Shown: one piece after another, positions 26,901 to 39,800 of the stretch
How the letters are laid out: each line of letters starts with the position of its first letter
Position numbering within the stretch: position 1 is the first letter of the stretch
Source: Pelecanus crispus
Lineage: Eukaryota; Chordata; Aves; Pelecaniformes; Pelecanidae
Assembly: GCF_030463565.1 (NCBI RefSeq)
Contig: NC_134651.1
Span: forward strand, 15,698,734-15,762,733
Length of the DNA stretch: 64,000 nt
Direction: 5' to 3'
Position numbers and translations under genes: made by a program
Notes under the pieces: model-generated
Databases searched by the model: none
Told to the model about the DNA's origin: nothing
What the model saw: only the letters and a program-made list of their open reading frames with translations

Positions 26901-29900
26901 TCCTCTGGGAAGGGGCAATAAAAGCTTAGTGAGAAGGCAGGCATGCTGCAGAGTTGCATGTGCAACATCGTGATATTTGAATGAAAGAAGATAATCTAAA
27001 TCACAGATTTGTTACAAACTCCACTTCTGAATGTGTTATATATAGCAGTTATTTGCTGTGGTGTTAGAATAAAGAATTAAGCCAAGCATCATGTACAGAA
27101 GTGGTTCTTCTTTTCTTAGCAATAGGAAATTACTTTATTCATGAGATGATGTGAGTGTCCCATAGAGCTTGCCTGAGCATATGTCCAGGGTACTGGCCAC
27201 ACACAATGTATGTCTCCAGCCTCTTTCTTCAGTGGAGCTTGACCTCATCCTATTCCCCTTCTGTCTCCTCCTGGCAGGGCCAACAGAGGCTCTAAGTGAA
27301 GAATAGCAGTTTTCTCTTCTTCTGCCAGAATTTGGAAGGGTGTCACCTGAAGGGCTGTTTTGCAGAAAGCCTAGCAACTTCTGTGTCCAGCTACAAATGC
27401 GCTGTCCCTGCCCCATGGCGAGCTTGGGGCACCATGCCCAGACCATGGTCACTCATGTCAATGGAGCTTTGCATGCTGCTGGTCTGCTGGCTGACCTTGG
27501 CCAAGTCACTTTGCCTCTCAGGTCACCTCTTTCCTGCTCCTTGCCCTGCCAGCGTACAGGGACAGGACTGCTCCCACAGTACAGGTGTGAGACAGCGCAG
27601 AGGTTCAGCTGGCCCTGCAGGCTCCTTGGCAGGTACCAACGAGAGCCGAAAGAGAGTGCAAGACAGGGTTGTGCACTGTAGTGCATTGTACAGGGACTCT
27701 TCTGCCTGCAGTGCCTAGTGCAGCAGAGACCCGATCTTCATGGGAGCAGGCTGCCACCGCAGCAGAGGTGATGGAGTGTAACACCTCGCGTTGCTAATCA
27801 GGTAGCTATTATCTGCTTCTCAATCCCTTCTGGCCCTTACCACATCTACGTGCTATTTGTTTCCTAAACAGCCTCACACCATGCTGTTAAATAACGTGAG
27901 AATTTTGTGCTTGAGGAGCTGGATGCCGGGCTGCTCTCTTAAATGGCCGTTGTTGTTCTGTGTTGCAAATTACAAACCCAGTGCAATCTTGTTAATCAAC
28001 AACAATTAACTTGCCCCAGAGGTTGCAAGAGAAATCTTCAGCCCACATCACAGGCTCTCCTGATCCTTTTCACAGTGCAGAAAGCCACAGCTGCCAATGC
28101 CTTGCACACACTCACACAGCTTTTTTTCTATACAGAACCATGGCTTGAGGTGTCTGCAGGGCTCTGTCCCCCAAGCCAAAATCACCGCTTGGGAGCGGAG
28201 AAGGGAATAGCCTAGAGTTAGGAGTCCCACAGAAACCCTCTCTGGCCCCTGCAACCTTTGCATGCAGACTTGGCTCCTACCGCCCGTGTGCCAGGCTGAC
28301 CTCCCCTCACCAGTCGGAAGATGAGTGGCTACTGGGGCTGCTCTGGGTACCAGCAAGTGCAGGCAAGCCTGGACTGCCTGCAGACCCCACAGGGAGGACC
28401 ACAGCATGCCCATTGCCTTTCTAGCCTAATCTGGCATTTCTCTCACTTTTCCTCGTGATGGAAAGAGCACCTAGAAACACGCCCTGGAGCCTCCAGCTGG
28501 GAACCCACTAAACTTGCGTTGAGTTTCCTTTTAAAAAGGTTTGACATCCCTTCCGCCGCTCTGATCCTGCCCTTCCTGCGCTGTGCTGCTATAATGAAAC
28601 CCCTCCATTAGCTCTACATTGGATCAAGGAGGCCTCTACCCCCTGGGACAAAGGAGCTTGCCAGGCTTGTTGCTTAGGGAATGTGCCATCCCTGGAGCAG
28701 GGCTTGGTGCTCTGCCCCTCTGATGACAGCAGGGACCCAGCTGACCAGCCAGCTGCTTGTGCAGATAATTGCAATATCAGTGAGATATAATTATGTTTAT
28801 TTCATGATCAGTTATGTTCAAGCTCTTACAGAGACATCTTTATTATGTTATATTAAAATTAATTAAATCACTGATTCTGGGGAAAGATTAGCATCTAAAA
28901 GCTACGTAAGACTTACAGGGCTCCTCTATTTAGTAGTGTTTCACTTATTTGTAAAGACTTGGTCTTGCTAAGTCAAGAATGAAACATGAAGTGCATCAAC
29001 CACAAGTGAACTGGATGTAGGACCTGCACAGGAGTTTGTACTCACTTCACACCTTGCTGGTAATTGCCTGCTTCATTTTTTGCTGGTGTGCCTGAAGTGT
29101 CCTGGATATAAACTGGCTCAGCTGTCGATGACTGAGGACACCTGCAATGTGCCTGAGAAGGGCAGCCAGGAGGTAGTCCTTTTTGGGGCAGGGCATTCAT
29201 TTTGGCACCTGTGGCAAGGGGTGTTTGCACATGGGGAAGTGGGGGTAGCTCCAGTGTCTCTCTCTCACATCAGAAGTACTCCTGCAGATGAGTACTGTCC
29301 TCATCCCTCCCTGCCCACTGCTGGGAGACAGGTCCTGTCCAAGCGGATCTGGCAAATTTCTGGAAGGTGAGAAAATATTTCTGGTTTTACCTTAAGTGTC
29401 CTGAGATTTCAAGGTGTTGAGGTGTCATAGTTGTCCACGGAGCTGAAAGACTCTCTAATCCATATTCTCTCCATCCACTAACAGATGGAGCAGCACTGCA
29501 CCCAACGACTCTGGCTCAAATTGTACCAGTAATATGTCTGAAAGCAGATAACGTTGCTCCTGCAGAGGCCAACAGGAGATAGTGGACGAGCACCCTAATC
29601 AGCTTCTGAATGTGGGGCTCACTATTCAGTGTCCATACCTTTCAAATGGTTTTTGGAAGTAAACTTTCATGGTTGATCACTGTTTTTGTAACCTGCTCTC
29701 CCTCTGCTGTCTTCCTGCCTGTTCCCATATCGGCATAGATGTTCTGACAGCTCAGAGACTAGCACTTTACTTCTGTCATTCCAGTTTTTCTCAAGTATTG
29801 TTAGATCAAAATGGTTGTCTCTTTTCCTTCACTGAATCTGCTATAATGTAAAAGCAGCAATGAAAGAAGGGTATGACCTCATCTACAAGTATTTATCAGC

Positions 29901-32900
29901 AAAATTCTCACCCAAAAGTAGAGTAACTCTATCTATGCTATCCATGGATGTCTCCGCTGTGGTGAGAACAGGGATTTCCATCACTGAAAGCCACAGACCA
30001 CAGGACATGCCCTGGGTCAAATGCCCCAGAGTAATTCTCTTTTTAAGTAAAGATCTCAAAAGGAGATTTGCATCCCACTACACAGGCTTCATCCAGGATT
30101 TTGATGCTTTCAGGCAAAACAGTCCCCATTTTTGGTGGAAACTTTCTTTGGAGAGGGACTCCAAGTAACACCTGCACTGTACGGAGGAGGCATTACCCCA
30201 GCTCTGCAGCAGATCACGTTTGCTGTGAGCATGGGTAAGATCAGCTCAGTCCCATCTCCAGACACCCAGCACCCATGAGATCCAAACCTAAAGCAGGATG
30301 CAAACCTCCTGTCCTTAGGTACCTTTGGCTGACAAAATAAACATGAACCCATTCTGATTTCTTCAACTGTCTCCTGCTCGTGTCAGACTTGAGACTGAAG
30401 CTGCAGGAGCAAATGCACCAAGTCCACCAGATGCTATGTTGCATTGATACTGATGTTTAACTAAAAAAAAAAAATCTCCATTTGAATCCTATAACCTGTA
30501 ACTGCTATTTACCCCCTCCTTTTCAGTTTCTTTATGGGCTTTGGAGCGGGGGAAGAACATCTACTCTTTTGCTTCAGTTTACTTTTGTCTTGCAGGAAAT
30601 AAATGGCAGGCTGCAGCTGTCAAATGAGAAGGGGCAGTGTTATTTATCATGTGTAGTTCCCCTTTGATGGATGTCTGCCCTGGCTCATGCTATTCAAGTC
30701 ACAAAATCCATGTCTTAGTTTTACCTCCTTGTTTCTTCCCCCTGAGGGTAAACAAGCTTGTAGATTCTCGTGGCTCTTGGGTGGGGGGCGGGTATTGAAT
30801 TCCCTGGTGGTGTAGCGGCTTTTCAGAGTTCCCTCGTCCTCAGCGTATGGTGGGTGTGTGTGCTGTCCAGTGCCAGGAACTGATAACTGCAGCAGGCCTG
30901 TTCTTTGACTGGAGAAGTTCACCTGAATATTTAATTACGGTATTTCATAACACATTTAGACAGGGCTAAGCAGGTACAACTCCTTTGGCTCTGTGGGGTA
31001 GGTGTCTTGCTCTGGATGGAAGCTTGGTTGTTAGTTTTTAAACATTCTTAGAGTTCAGGTGAAATTGCTTCCAGCTGCTTGCACAAAGCCCAAATATTGC
31101 CAGGGTCCCACATGATGTCCCTTTTCTGCCAGACTGTGGCCTCCTATAGAGAGTTCTTCAAAGACCAGTTTTAGCAAAACCAAATTATTTTGGAATATAA
31201 TTGCCTCGCACCCCCTTAAATTTCATTGTGCTCCAAAGAGTTTCCTGTAAGTAGATCCTATTCTTTAGAGGAGCCATGTTATTCTGCAGTGCTGATGGAA
31301 GCCAGCCCTCGCCAGGCTCTGCTCCATTAGCAATTCTTGGACAGGCAGCGCTTAAGTAGCTTGTTATGTGATAAAACATCACATTTCTTCTCCCCACCAC
31401 CACCACTTGTGCTGATATTCAGCTCCTGCAGGAAACCATATGGCTTCCAGAAGCCTACGCACATACCTGTACATGCCTACACAGTCCATGAGTCACATTT
31501 ACTGTTTGGATGCCCCCTGAGTCATGCTGAAAATCTATGATTCCATGTCTGTTTTCCATGCAATCTCTTAAAAACCTTAGACAGTTATGCATAACCATTT
31601 GCATATGTATGTTTTTTCTTATTCTGCTTTTTGTTTCATGGGTGGAAATGCAATGGCACTTCTTATTTTGAAGAAAATCGAATCTAGACAACTTTGGAGC
31701 ACTGACTGCAGCTGTCTCTGTGGGATCAAACTGGTGAAGTGAGAGCATTTGAAAGCAGGGGGGGCTTTAGGAACAGAAAGTCCAACACAGAAAAACGATG
31801 AACAGGGGCAGATTCAACTCCGGTCGCTTTAGCCCTTTCTCACTGCTCTGGAATGACCCTCGCTTGGTGGGTTTCTGTGTCTGAAGGTAGCTGCTGTGCT
31901 GCCTTCAGTGGGGTGTGGGCACGCCAGAGCCTTTGCTGCTGCTTTGCTGTGCTAAGACCTGGAATGGATGGAGCACACTCGGGCTGCTCCAGCACGTCCT
32001 GGGGACTGACCCAGGCCAGGAGAGCCCAGGGCAGAGGGGCAGAAGTCTATCTTCATGGAGTCAGCTCCTCAGCTGCATTGACTCCAACCTCAGACAAGTT
32101 TATCTGCCCTTTATCAATCTCATTACGTGGTAATTTTGCCTCCTCAGTACAGCATAGGCAACCTGTAAACTTTGCCTGTTGCTTTTTGCTGATGAAAGTA
32201 GAGGAAAAAATAGCTCTTCCATCTTCCTCTACAAAGGGCCAGCACTGGAGATGCATTATAGCCCAAATTAAGAACAGCAGCCCCAAGGTTTGCTGCAGCA
32301 GCTATGAATGATGTAACGAGCCTGCCAGAAAAAGAGCTATTTTTGCAGCTGTACCCCAAATGCCAGCAGTGTTAGGTGTTAATCAGAAAAATCTCACAAC
32401 CAATCTAAGGGGAAGGAATGTGTAGACACACTGTTCTGCTGCGGACCATGTGAATTGGGTGGTTTTTATTAAAAACATCTATGTCCCCTCGTAAGTATAC
32501 CCCAAACTAATGGTAAGTCAGTGGTCTAATACAGCCAGAAAAAGTGGCAGAGGCCACATGTAAACATTTTGAAGAGCTGGAAGAGGCAATGTGAGATTGT
32601 AGAGAACTCCTTGCTGTAATTTAGCATAGTAAAATTGCCAGAAATATTCATTAGGGCAAACAATCTAGCTGCCTCCCCCACTGTGGGAGAATATGTTACT
32701 TTACTCATCTGTCCAAAATGTTGCTCAGTGGAGGCAGGGACTTTCCTAGTGTTACTGCACTGTTGTGAAGTGTGTCTGACCTGGGAAGACGCACATGGGC
32801 ACACGAAAACATTGCTAATTTAGACCCCTCCCACCCTGTTGTGGAATTAAAAAAAACCCAAACCCACAGATACTTTGAAAGACTGTGCTAGTAAACCTGG

Positions 32901-35259
32901 ATAACTTGCTATATAGTATTTAATCAAACAATATTGATAATTGGTAGTGATGGAAAGGACTTACAGTCTGATGGTTGCTCTGGAATGAGCTTGTTTCAGC
33001 CCACTTCCCAGAGGGCAGGTGTAACGAGGGTAGGTAGTTTTGGTATTTCTTATCAGCAATTTTCTCCGAGACACCAAAGAGGAAGTGTTTGCATCCTTCC
33101 ACAGCAATGTTCGGGTGCTTTGTAAAAGAGCTTGAAGAAAGCTTTATTTTGGCTGCCTGCACAGCATCTGTCCTCAGAGATTACTGAGTTCAGGAACAGC
33201 AATACAGAGTCCTTCAAAAACTTCAAAGGCATTTTTATTGATATTAAAAGATCAGGTTTGATCAGGTTTTCAGTGAGCTGCAAGGTGTACTGCATACAAA
33301 TAGTTACCAGGACCATGGGCACATGAGATGACAGGAGAGCTTCAAGAGAAAGCTTCACAGAAACTGCTTTGATGCAGGGGGTGCAAGGGGTGTGTGCTTA
33401 ACCCCTGATACAGCACTGCCAGGGGAACCGTTCTGCCTGCCAAAACGGTGCATCACCACCGAATATATAGCTTCTTGAAGTACTGGCAATAACATACTGG
33501 CCAATAAGAAGAGGAATAAGAAGTTGAAGCGTAAGTAGAGGTGAAATACCCTATCTGAATGTGGGCTTTTGCACGAGCAACAGAAATTAGCTGAGTGGTT
33601 GCTTTTAGGAAGAGCTGTTCCACCAGTGCTGCTGGAGGGATCAGTGTAACAGATCGGAGGAGCTCCTTAGTAAGAAGAAGGAAGTTTACAGGTTGTTTCT
33701 GGCAGAGTCAGTGACTACTTACAGCAAAATAAACGCCGTGGTGGAGTGCCTGTGTCCCAGGAAGCCTTCTGGCAGTCCCTGGGGGGCCCTGCTGCCCTGT
33801 CAGCCCTGGGGGCAGCTCTCTGTAAGAGAGTGCACTGCGCTTACTGGGCAGCCCTCTCCCCAGTACCACGGCTGTTCCCATCCTCAGGGGCATTTCTGAA
33901 GCTGTCTCCGGTTCAAGCTGAGAAAGCTTAAGTGATCTCAGCTGGTCAGGGGAACTTGGTCCCCAGATGAGCCTTCCAGGATGAAGAGGCCAGCAGGAGC
34001 AGGAGGAGCAAGCCTGGTACACGCGTGATAAGGCTGGGCGCCCCAGATCCCTGCTGGCTTGTGCTGCTCCATCAACACAAGCTAGCAGGGACTTATTTTG
34101 CACTTCCCACACACCACCTCGTCTTTCCTTCTAGCTGAGTGGTTTTCTTCAAACGGTCTCTGGATGTCTGTAGGATGGGCTGCTTTTAAGGATATTGTAA
34201 AAAGGGAACCAAGAAATTAAGCCTATTGTTTAATGAGTCTAAAAGTGACTCCCCAGGTCTGCATGGATATCGAAAAGCTTTTAGGGGTCTGTAAAATGAA
34301 AAGCTGTGTTTTGCTTTCAATATATAGCATTGCTGAAACTGGCATGGTACGAGGCTGATGATTTCATTCTGACTGTGGAGTGATTTTCCCAGCTTTAATA
34401 GTGACACTGTTGTCCAGGACTGGGCTCCGGCTGCCTGGGGCTGGCAGTCTGCTTTCTATTGCGGGCACCAGCAATCAAATGGAGTTGGTCCCTGTGTGGG
34501 CTGTTAAAATCTGCAGGGTATTTGGAGGAGTTTTGTATGTTTTCTACATTTTCAAAAGTACTTTCCATCCATCCAAGGAGTTTACAGAAATAACTTGCCA
34601 CAAAAATATAAAAAGCAGCAAGTGTTTGTATTGTGTGGAAATGTTAATTTAAACTTACTGGGGCTAGACCACATAGTTTACTTACTAGCACTTACTGCAT
34701 GGGTAGTGAAATTTCTGAAGCACCATGAGTCAATAAGGGCTGAAAGTCAGCTGAGACTCCTTGGGTCCCCTTGCTGGTACGACTGCAGCCAGCAAGATGC
34801 CGTGGCCCAGTGTGGAGAGCACGGCGCCATGTATGCTGGGGCAGCATGGGGCAGGGTAGCAGCTAAATCAAACGCTTCCTGACTAACTGCAGAAACTCAA
34901 GTGAAGTCCACATAAGGAATCAAGCAAGTGAGATCTGAGGAGGCCGCTTGATTCTCATGCAATGTCCCTTTGATGCTTGCAGTTCTGCGGGCCTATACAA
35001 AAAAGACACAATGGGTATGTAGCAGCTAATTCCAGCCACAGATAGAAAGTAGCACACTTCAGTTGCTAATTCCTTGCAGGTATGAGCTGTTTCTGACATA
35101 AATATGAACATGTGGCTCACTGTGCAGGGACTACCCACAAAATTATCATTTTTAGTTACATTAAACCAAAGCAGAGAAAAATGAAATCCGCAGAGGCGAA
35201 GATGCATCAGAAATTCACTGGAACTACGCCGAAGATGTACCCTGTATAAATAGCCTTAA
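23961..35259. other. Intergenic DNA, no gene recognised
   Basis: About 11 kb of mixed DNA. The CR1 similarity just upstream may extend some way past 24,000 but fades beyond what I can follow. Open frames (162 codons at most) match no family. The A/T-rich segment 28740-28880 has the same enhancer-like texture as other blocks in this window. An A-run followed by CCCAAACCC lies near 32848-32866. Confidence 0.45.
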
Positions 35260-35520
35260 CAAACAATAATTAACACAGCCAGCATGCTTCATCATATTAT
35301 ATTGTTAAAAAGATTAGAAACAGAGTTAGTTAATCCCATCTGAATTGTAATGCAATGCCATAAATAATGATGTAGTTTTCTTTCTTTGGACTGCTGGTTT
35401 TGTTTCAAATGACGGAACATCTTCAGAGTGTCTAAATTAACTGCTTGCAATGAAAGTGGATGCTTCCTCCAGCATGTGATAGAATCATAATGAAATGAGA
35501 TTTTAATTAATAATTAAGTA
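35260..35520. other. AT-rich block with homeodomain words, candidate conserved element
   Basis: This block is dense in TAATTA/TTAATTAA-type words (near 35268, 35330 and 35503-35515) with few CpGs and no coding signal. It resembles the composition of vertebrate conserved non-coding elements. Conservation is untested here. Confidence 0.22.
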
Positions 35521-36429
35521 AATCCTTAGTGAGTTTCTGAAATGCAAGGCATGCTCTGCATCTGCATGATGCCAGGAGATGGGTGAGAATAGTGAGCTGT
35601 TTCTGATTAGGAAAGTAAGTAGGAGTCCTTGAATCCAGACCAGCCTAGGTGGACTGAGCTCTTCTCTTGAGTCTACCCTTAGTACACAGGCCTGGAAGTT
35701 CATAGCAATTCTAGAGCAAAAATGTAAATTCAGTGCAGCTTTGATGAGAGGAATACCGGTTTTCCTCACTAGTTGATTTTTGTCCCTTCCTTGATATGAT
35801 TAAGTATAAAGCAGTAAAAAAAAAAACAAAACAAAAAACCCAACCCCAAAAATAGCAGAGGTTTTGGTCTGTCCCCTCCCATTCACGTTACAGTAGAGGA
35901 GCATATCTGGTGTTTTACTATGCTAGAGATGTCCTCAGCTATCAGAATAGTCCTCAGGACTCCTGGCTTTCAGCAGCTTGATATCTTGAAGCTGCTGTAC
36001 CTTACAACACTGTCCAGACCACCTACCAGAGGACCCCAGAAATGTCAGGAATGAAAGCACAAGAGAAACTATGTGTGTGTGAGAGAGAATTTACTGGAAT
36101 AAAGCAGAACCAAAATCTACATCTTTGTACCCTGTTTCCCCTCAATACAGAGCAATTTTGATGCAGATGCAGCCCTAATCTGGCTGTGAAATTTACTTTT
36201 CTTTTTAAATACTCAAAGACTGCACCAGGTATCTGAAGTAAAGGCACCAAGCCTCTAGGACATGAAATTGAAAGGACACTGTGATGTTTGGCTTCATCAA
36301 GTCCCACCTTGAAACCAGCTCAGTGACTTGTTTGCACTCTTCTAGTTAGGAAGCAGCTCCAAACCTCACTGCTGCTGTCCCAGGAAGCCGCCTGCTTTCC
36401 GGGGGAGCCTTGCTCTTTTTCCTCAATAG
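35521..36429. other. Intergenic DNA, no gene recognised
   Basis: AT-rich DNA with an A-rich low-complexity tract at about 35817-35850 (A runs mixed with CCCAACCCC). No gene signal is visible. Confidence 0.45.
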
Positions 36430-36800
36430 CCCTGCTGACCTTAGGGTATCCTCTGAGGCACCCCACTCTGGTCATCGTCCCAGAAGCCCTCCTCTGCCTT
36501 CTTTTAGTGTGAATTCACCTTTGTTGAACACAGATGGCCACGGTTATATATCACTCTAGGTGAGGTCTCACTAGTGTTTTGTACGAGGCCATCAGGATAA
36601 CCTTACCTGCTGAAAATCTCCCTCCTGAAGCCTGCATCAATCATCTTCCTCTTTCATGGTCACATCTCAGTAAGGGCTCACAGTCATCCTGTGTTGAATA
36701 CCTGCATTTCTTGCCTCTCCCTCCTGCCTGGTATGACTTTGATCTTTACACTATTTAACTTCACAGTGTTTCTGTTACTGTAGCTCTTCATGTCACCCCA
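36430..36800 (-). mobile_element. Old CR1 LINE fragment, C-terminal RT part, antisense
   Basis: The plus strand carries the words CTAGGTGAGGTCTCACTAGTG (36558-36578, one long near-match), a GGTCACATCTCAGTAAGGGCTC-like word (from about 36658) and CAGTCATCCTGTG (36681-36693). They appear in the same order and spacing as in the antisense CR1 consensus I recall (CCAGGTGAGGTCTCACCAGTG, then GGCCACATC, then GTCATCCTGTG). The segment therefore encodes, on the minus strand, the last part of the CR1 reverse transcriptase. It is diverged and has no open frame. Both ends are approximate. Confidence 0.65.
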
Positions 36801-39800
36801 TGCTTTTTCTGTCTCCACAGAGTGTAAAATATTTACTGATGAAAGAAAAGGGAAAATATTTTACCTTTAAGTCCTAGTCCACATGGTCTCTGCAACCAAA
36901 AATAAATAAAGGAACTTTGCTGCTTTCGGCATTAAACAAATACATAAATGTAAACCATTCCAGAAGAGGGGCTTGCACATCACCAAGTTAATTTTTCTTC
37001 TGCTACATTTCTACATTATCAAGGAAATGGGACAAGAACTGCAAGCATACACCTGTCTTCCAACTTTTGTTGTCCTTATGAGTCAGTCTTGGTATCGGAC
37101 AAACTAGTTACTCAATGCGCTCTGCTGTTGCAATAGTGTAGATCTGAGAAGTGTGGTACAGCCTCTGGTGATATCACTTTTTACCTTGTAAAAACCACGG
37201 TCATGGTTAGTGGAAGATTTTTTTCTTTCCCCTGTAATGAAAATCTGAAAATAAGAAAGATTGATATATTATTTCCAAAACTGCTGTATTTTGAGGACAA
37301 AAAGCGAATGCAAGGAATAGAAGCACTGGAATATCAGTAGTAAATAGCCTTACAGTACTTGTTGTCTGTGAGCGTGCATGTTTGATTACTGCAGCCAGCT
37401 TCCCTGTAGCTTTCTGGAGCATATAGCTAGATCCTTGGACCCAGCCGGAGAAGTTAGCTGTCCACACAAGCCTTTGCCAACAGCAGCAAAATATTTAGGT
37501 CAGTGTGTTTAGAAGTAGTTCTGATTCTGAGAGTCTAATATAAACTCCTCAGGAACTTACCATCAGAAACTGTTAAAATTTCCATTGAGATCAACTTGCA
37601 ATAGTATTTGATTAGGGAATTGGGGCAAGATAAGCAATATGCAAGCCACAAAGCTTAAATGAACTATCTATCACAGAGGATTTACAGGAAGGACAGACTG
37701 CAATCTGCATGCGATTCAGTGACAGGTTCCTTTGGACTCTGACAACCTCTTTTATATTCAGTAAGAGCAGACATAATACCACTAGGATTTAAAGGGTGGT
37801 TTTTACAAAAGCCATGTGAGGGCTCTCTGCAAAGTCCTTTCTTGGAAACAGCCATGCTTACAAGGACTTTCTACACCTAAACACATATGAAAATATAACA
37901 GAAAAGCTGTGTGGGCACTGCAGGATGCTCACTGTTAACAGGAGCTTAGCACCACTGAATGCTCACTTCACCTGGAGTGAAGGGCAGGATGCATTAACTG
38001 TGGATGATTTCTGCAGCCTCTAGGTCCTCTTCATCAGTAGATCCCTGCATAGCTGGACACAGTTTTCCAGGTTTCCTCACTGCTCGTCCAGAGTTGCTCC
38101 AGCTCTGCAGCTATTCACTGGTACACTGGAGGACTCACCCCTCCGCTTCGCTCACTGGCAGCCTCTCCCTCCTACAATGTAAATTATTCATAAAATTCCA
38201 AACAAGACAAAAATTTTCTTGAATTCTCTAGCTGCACTCCTTTTTAGCAGTGCTCTTTTCCTTCACATAGGCGTGGAACATATTCACCTTTATCCTCCCA
38301 AAGCTTCTACACAAACAAGGAGGCAGAAAACCCATTAAAAGGAAGGTGTGCCTGATAATTCAATTACCTGCTCTCCACCAGCCGTAGCCCTGAGGGCCAG
38401 CTGAGTGTGCTGGCTCCAGTAACTCCTCCTCTCAACTGATCTCTTTGCAGAAAAATTCTACAATCTTGAGCAGCAGGGAGTGAGGAGGGGCAGGAGAGGG
38501 GAAGTTTGTGACGTGGGTACCCATAGCATAGCCTGTAGCTAGTAGCAGGCAGAAAGCTACAGAAGATGCTACAGTTTGTGAAGGGCAAACCAGCAGTCTG
38601 CTGTCTGTGCTCTTGCTACCAGCTCACAAATACGTATTTCTCCAATTATCTGGTGAACTCAAAAGGTAGGTGTTAGCATAGGAAGAAGGAATTTTCAACA
38701 AGCTGTCTGTCATCCCAGGAGAGAGAGGAGTTACTATAAGAGCTCCACATGCTCAGTGTGTGTTCCTGCAGTGTTTGGAAATACTCAGTGTTTGGTGCGA
38801 ATGAGAATGTCTTAATACCTTGCAAGAAAACTTTATTTGGAGAGCGATTCTTAGCTGTTAAAAGAAGGTACTTTCTGACAAGTATGATTTTTATTCCTAT
38901 GAAAGTCACTGCCAAGCTCCCTTTCTAGTTTTTCCACTCACCTAATCTAGCTACGCCTGCCTAGAATCCCAAAATACAAAGCCTATTTGTTTCTTCAGGT
39001 GCATGTGTGAGACAATGTGGTGGCAGCAGACATCCGTACATCTCACCCTTGCATAAGAGGCGTAAGGCTGGGCACAATCGCGCGCGTTCTGCTACAAATG
39101 CTACATTGTTAGGGTTGGGAAAACAACGGTATCTTGATGTGATATGCTGTGATGTCATTTTGCTGTGTGCTACTGGATCGTGTGGTTCGGGCACCCCACT
39201 TTCTGTACTGCGGGGGTGGTCAGGCTTGTACAGATGTCCGAGCTGACGCTAGGACAGTGCAAGGGCTCTGGCTGAGGTAGCTCCTCCAGAGAGCAGCTGC
39301 CTGAAAAGCAGCACAGAGTGAACGGGCTAGCAGCTCCACTTCAAGGCACGCTGTGGTCTGTGCCACAGAAATAAGGAAAAAGCACTAGAGTAAAAGGGGC
39401 TTCTGGGCTTTCTGGGAGAAGGTGCTATTTTGCATAGCCTGTGTCTGAATCCCACAGCGAGGTTTAGTAGCACTTTCTTGTGTTTTGTCTGAATTCGATA
39501 ACCTTGCTGTTTTGGGGGGATTTGTTACGTGTTCATACGATGTGAAGAGTTAAATTCATTTTGAATAGATACTTGTTTTAATTGGGTAACACTTGATCAG
39601 AGAAAAATTCCCAAACTAACTTTATAAACACACCTGTTAGCATTTCATCAGGCAAAACCCAAAGCAGCTGCTGCAATCCTCACAGGAAAACACTGCTGAA
39701 GAGCATTTAACCCGCTCTTTGAGGGTTTACTTCTTGGGTTGGGTTTTCACACAGACAAACTCATTCCATACAATACGCTAACCTCGCTGCTTAGTTTGGC

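Noticed and set aside
31853..32311. 152-codon plus-strand frame
   Set aside because: No recognisable domain, no exon-like boundaries, and a Ser/Cys-rich composition typical of a chance frame.
33053..33358. 101-codon minus-strand frame considered as a processed pseudogene
   Set aside because: No similarity to a known protein, no poly-A tail with flanking duplication, and ordinary codon composition for AT-rich DNA.
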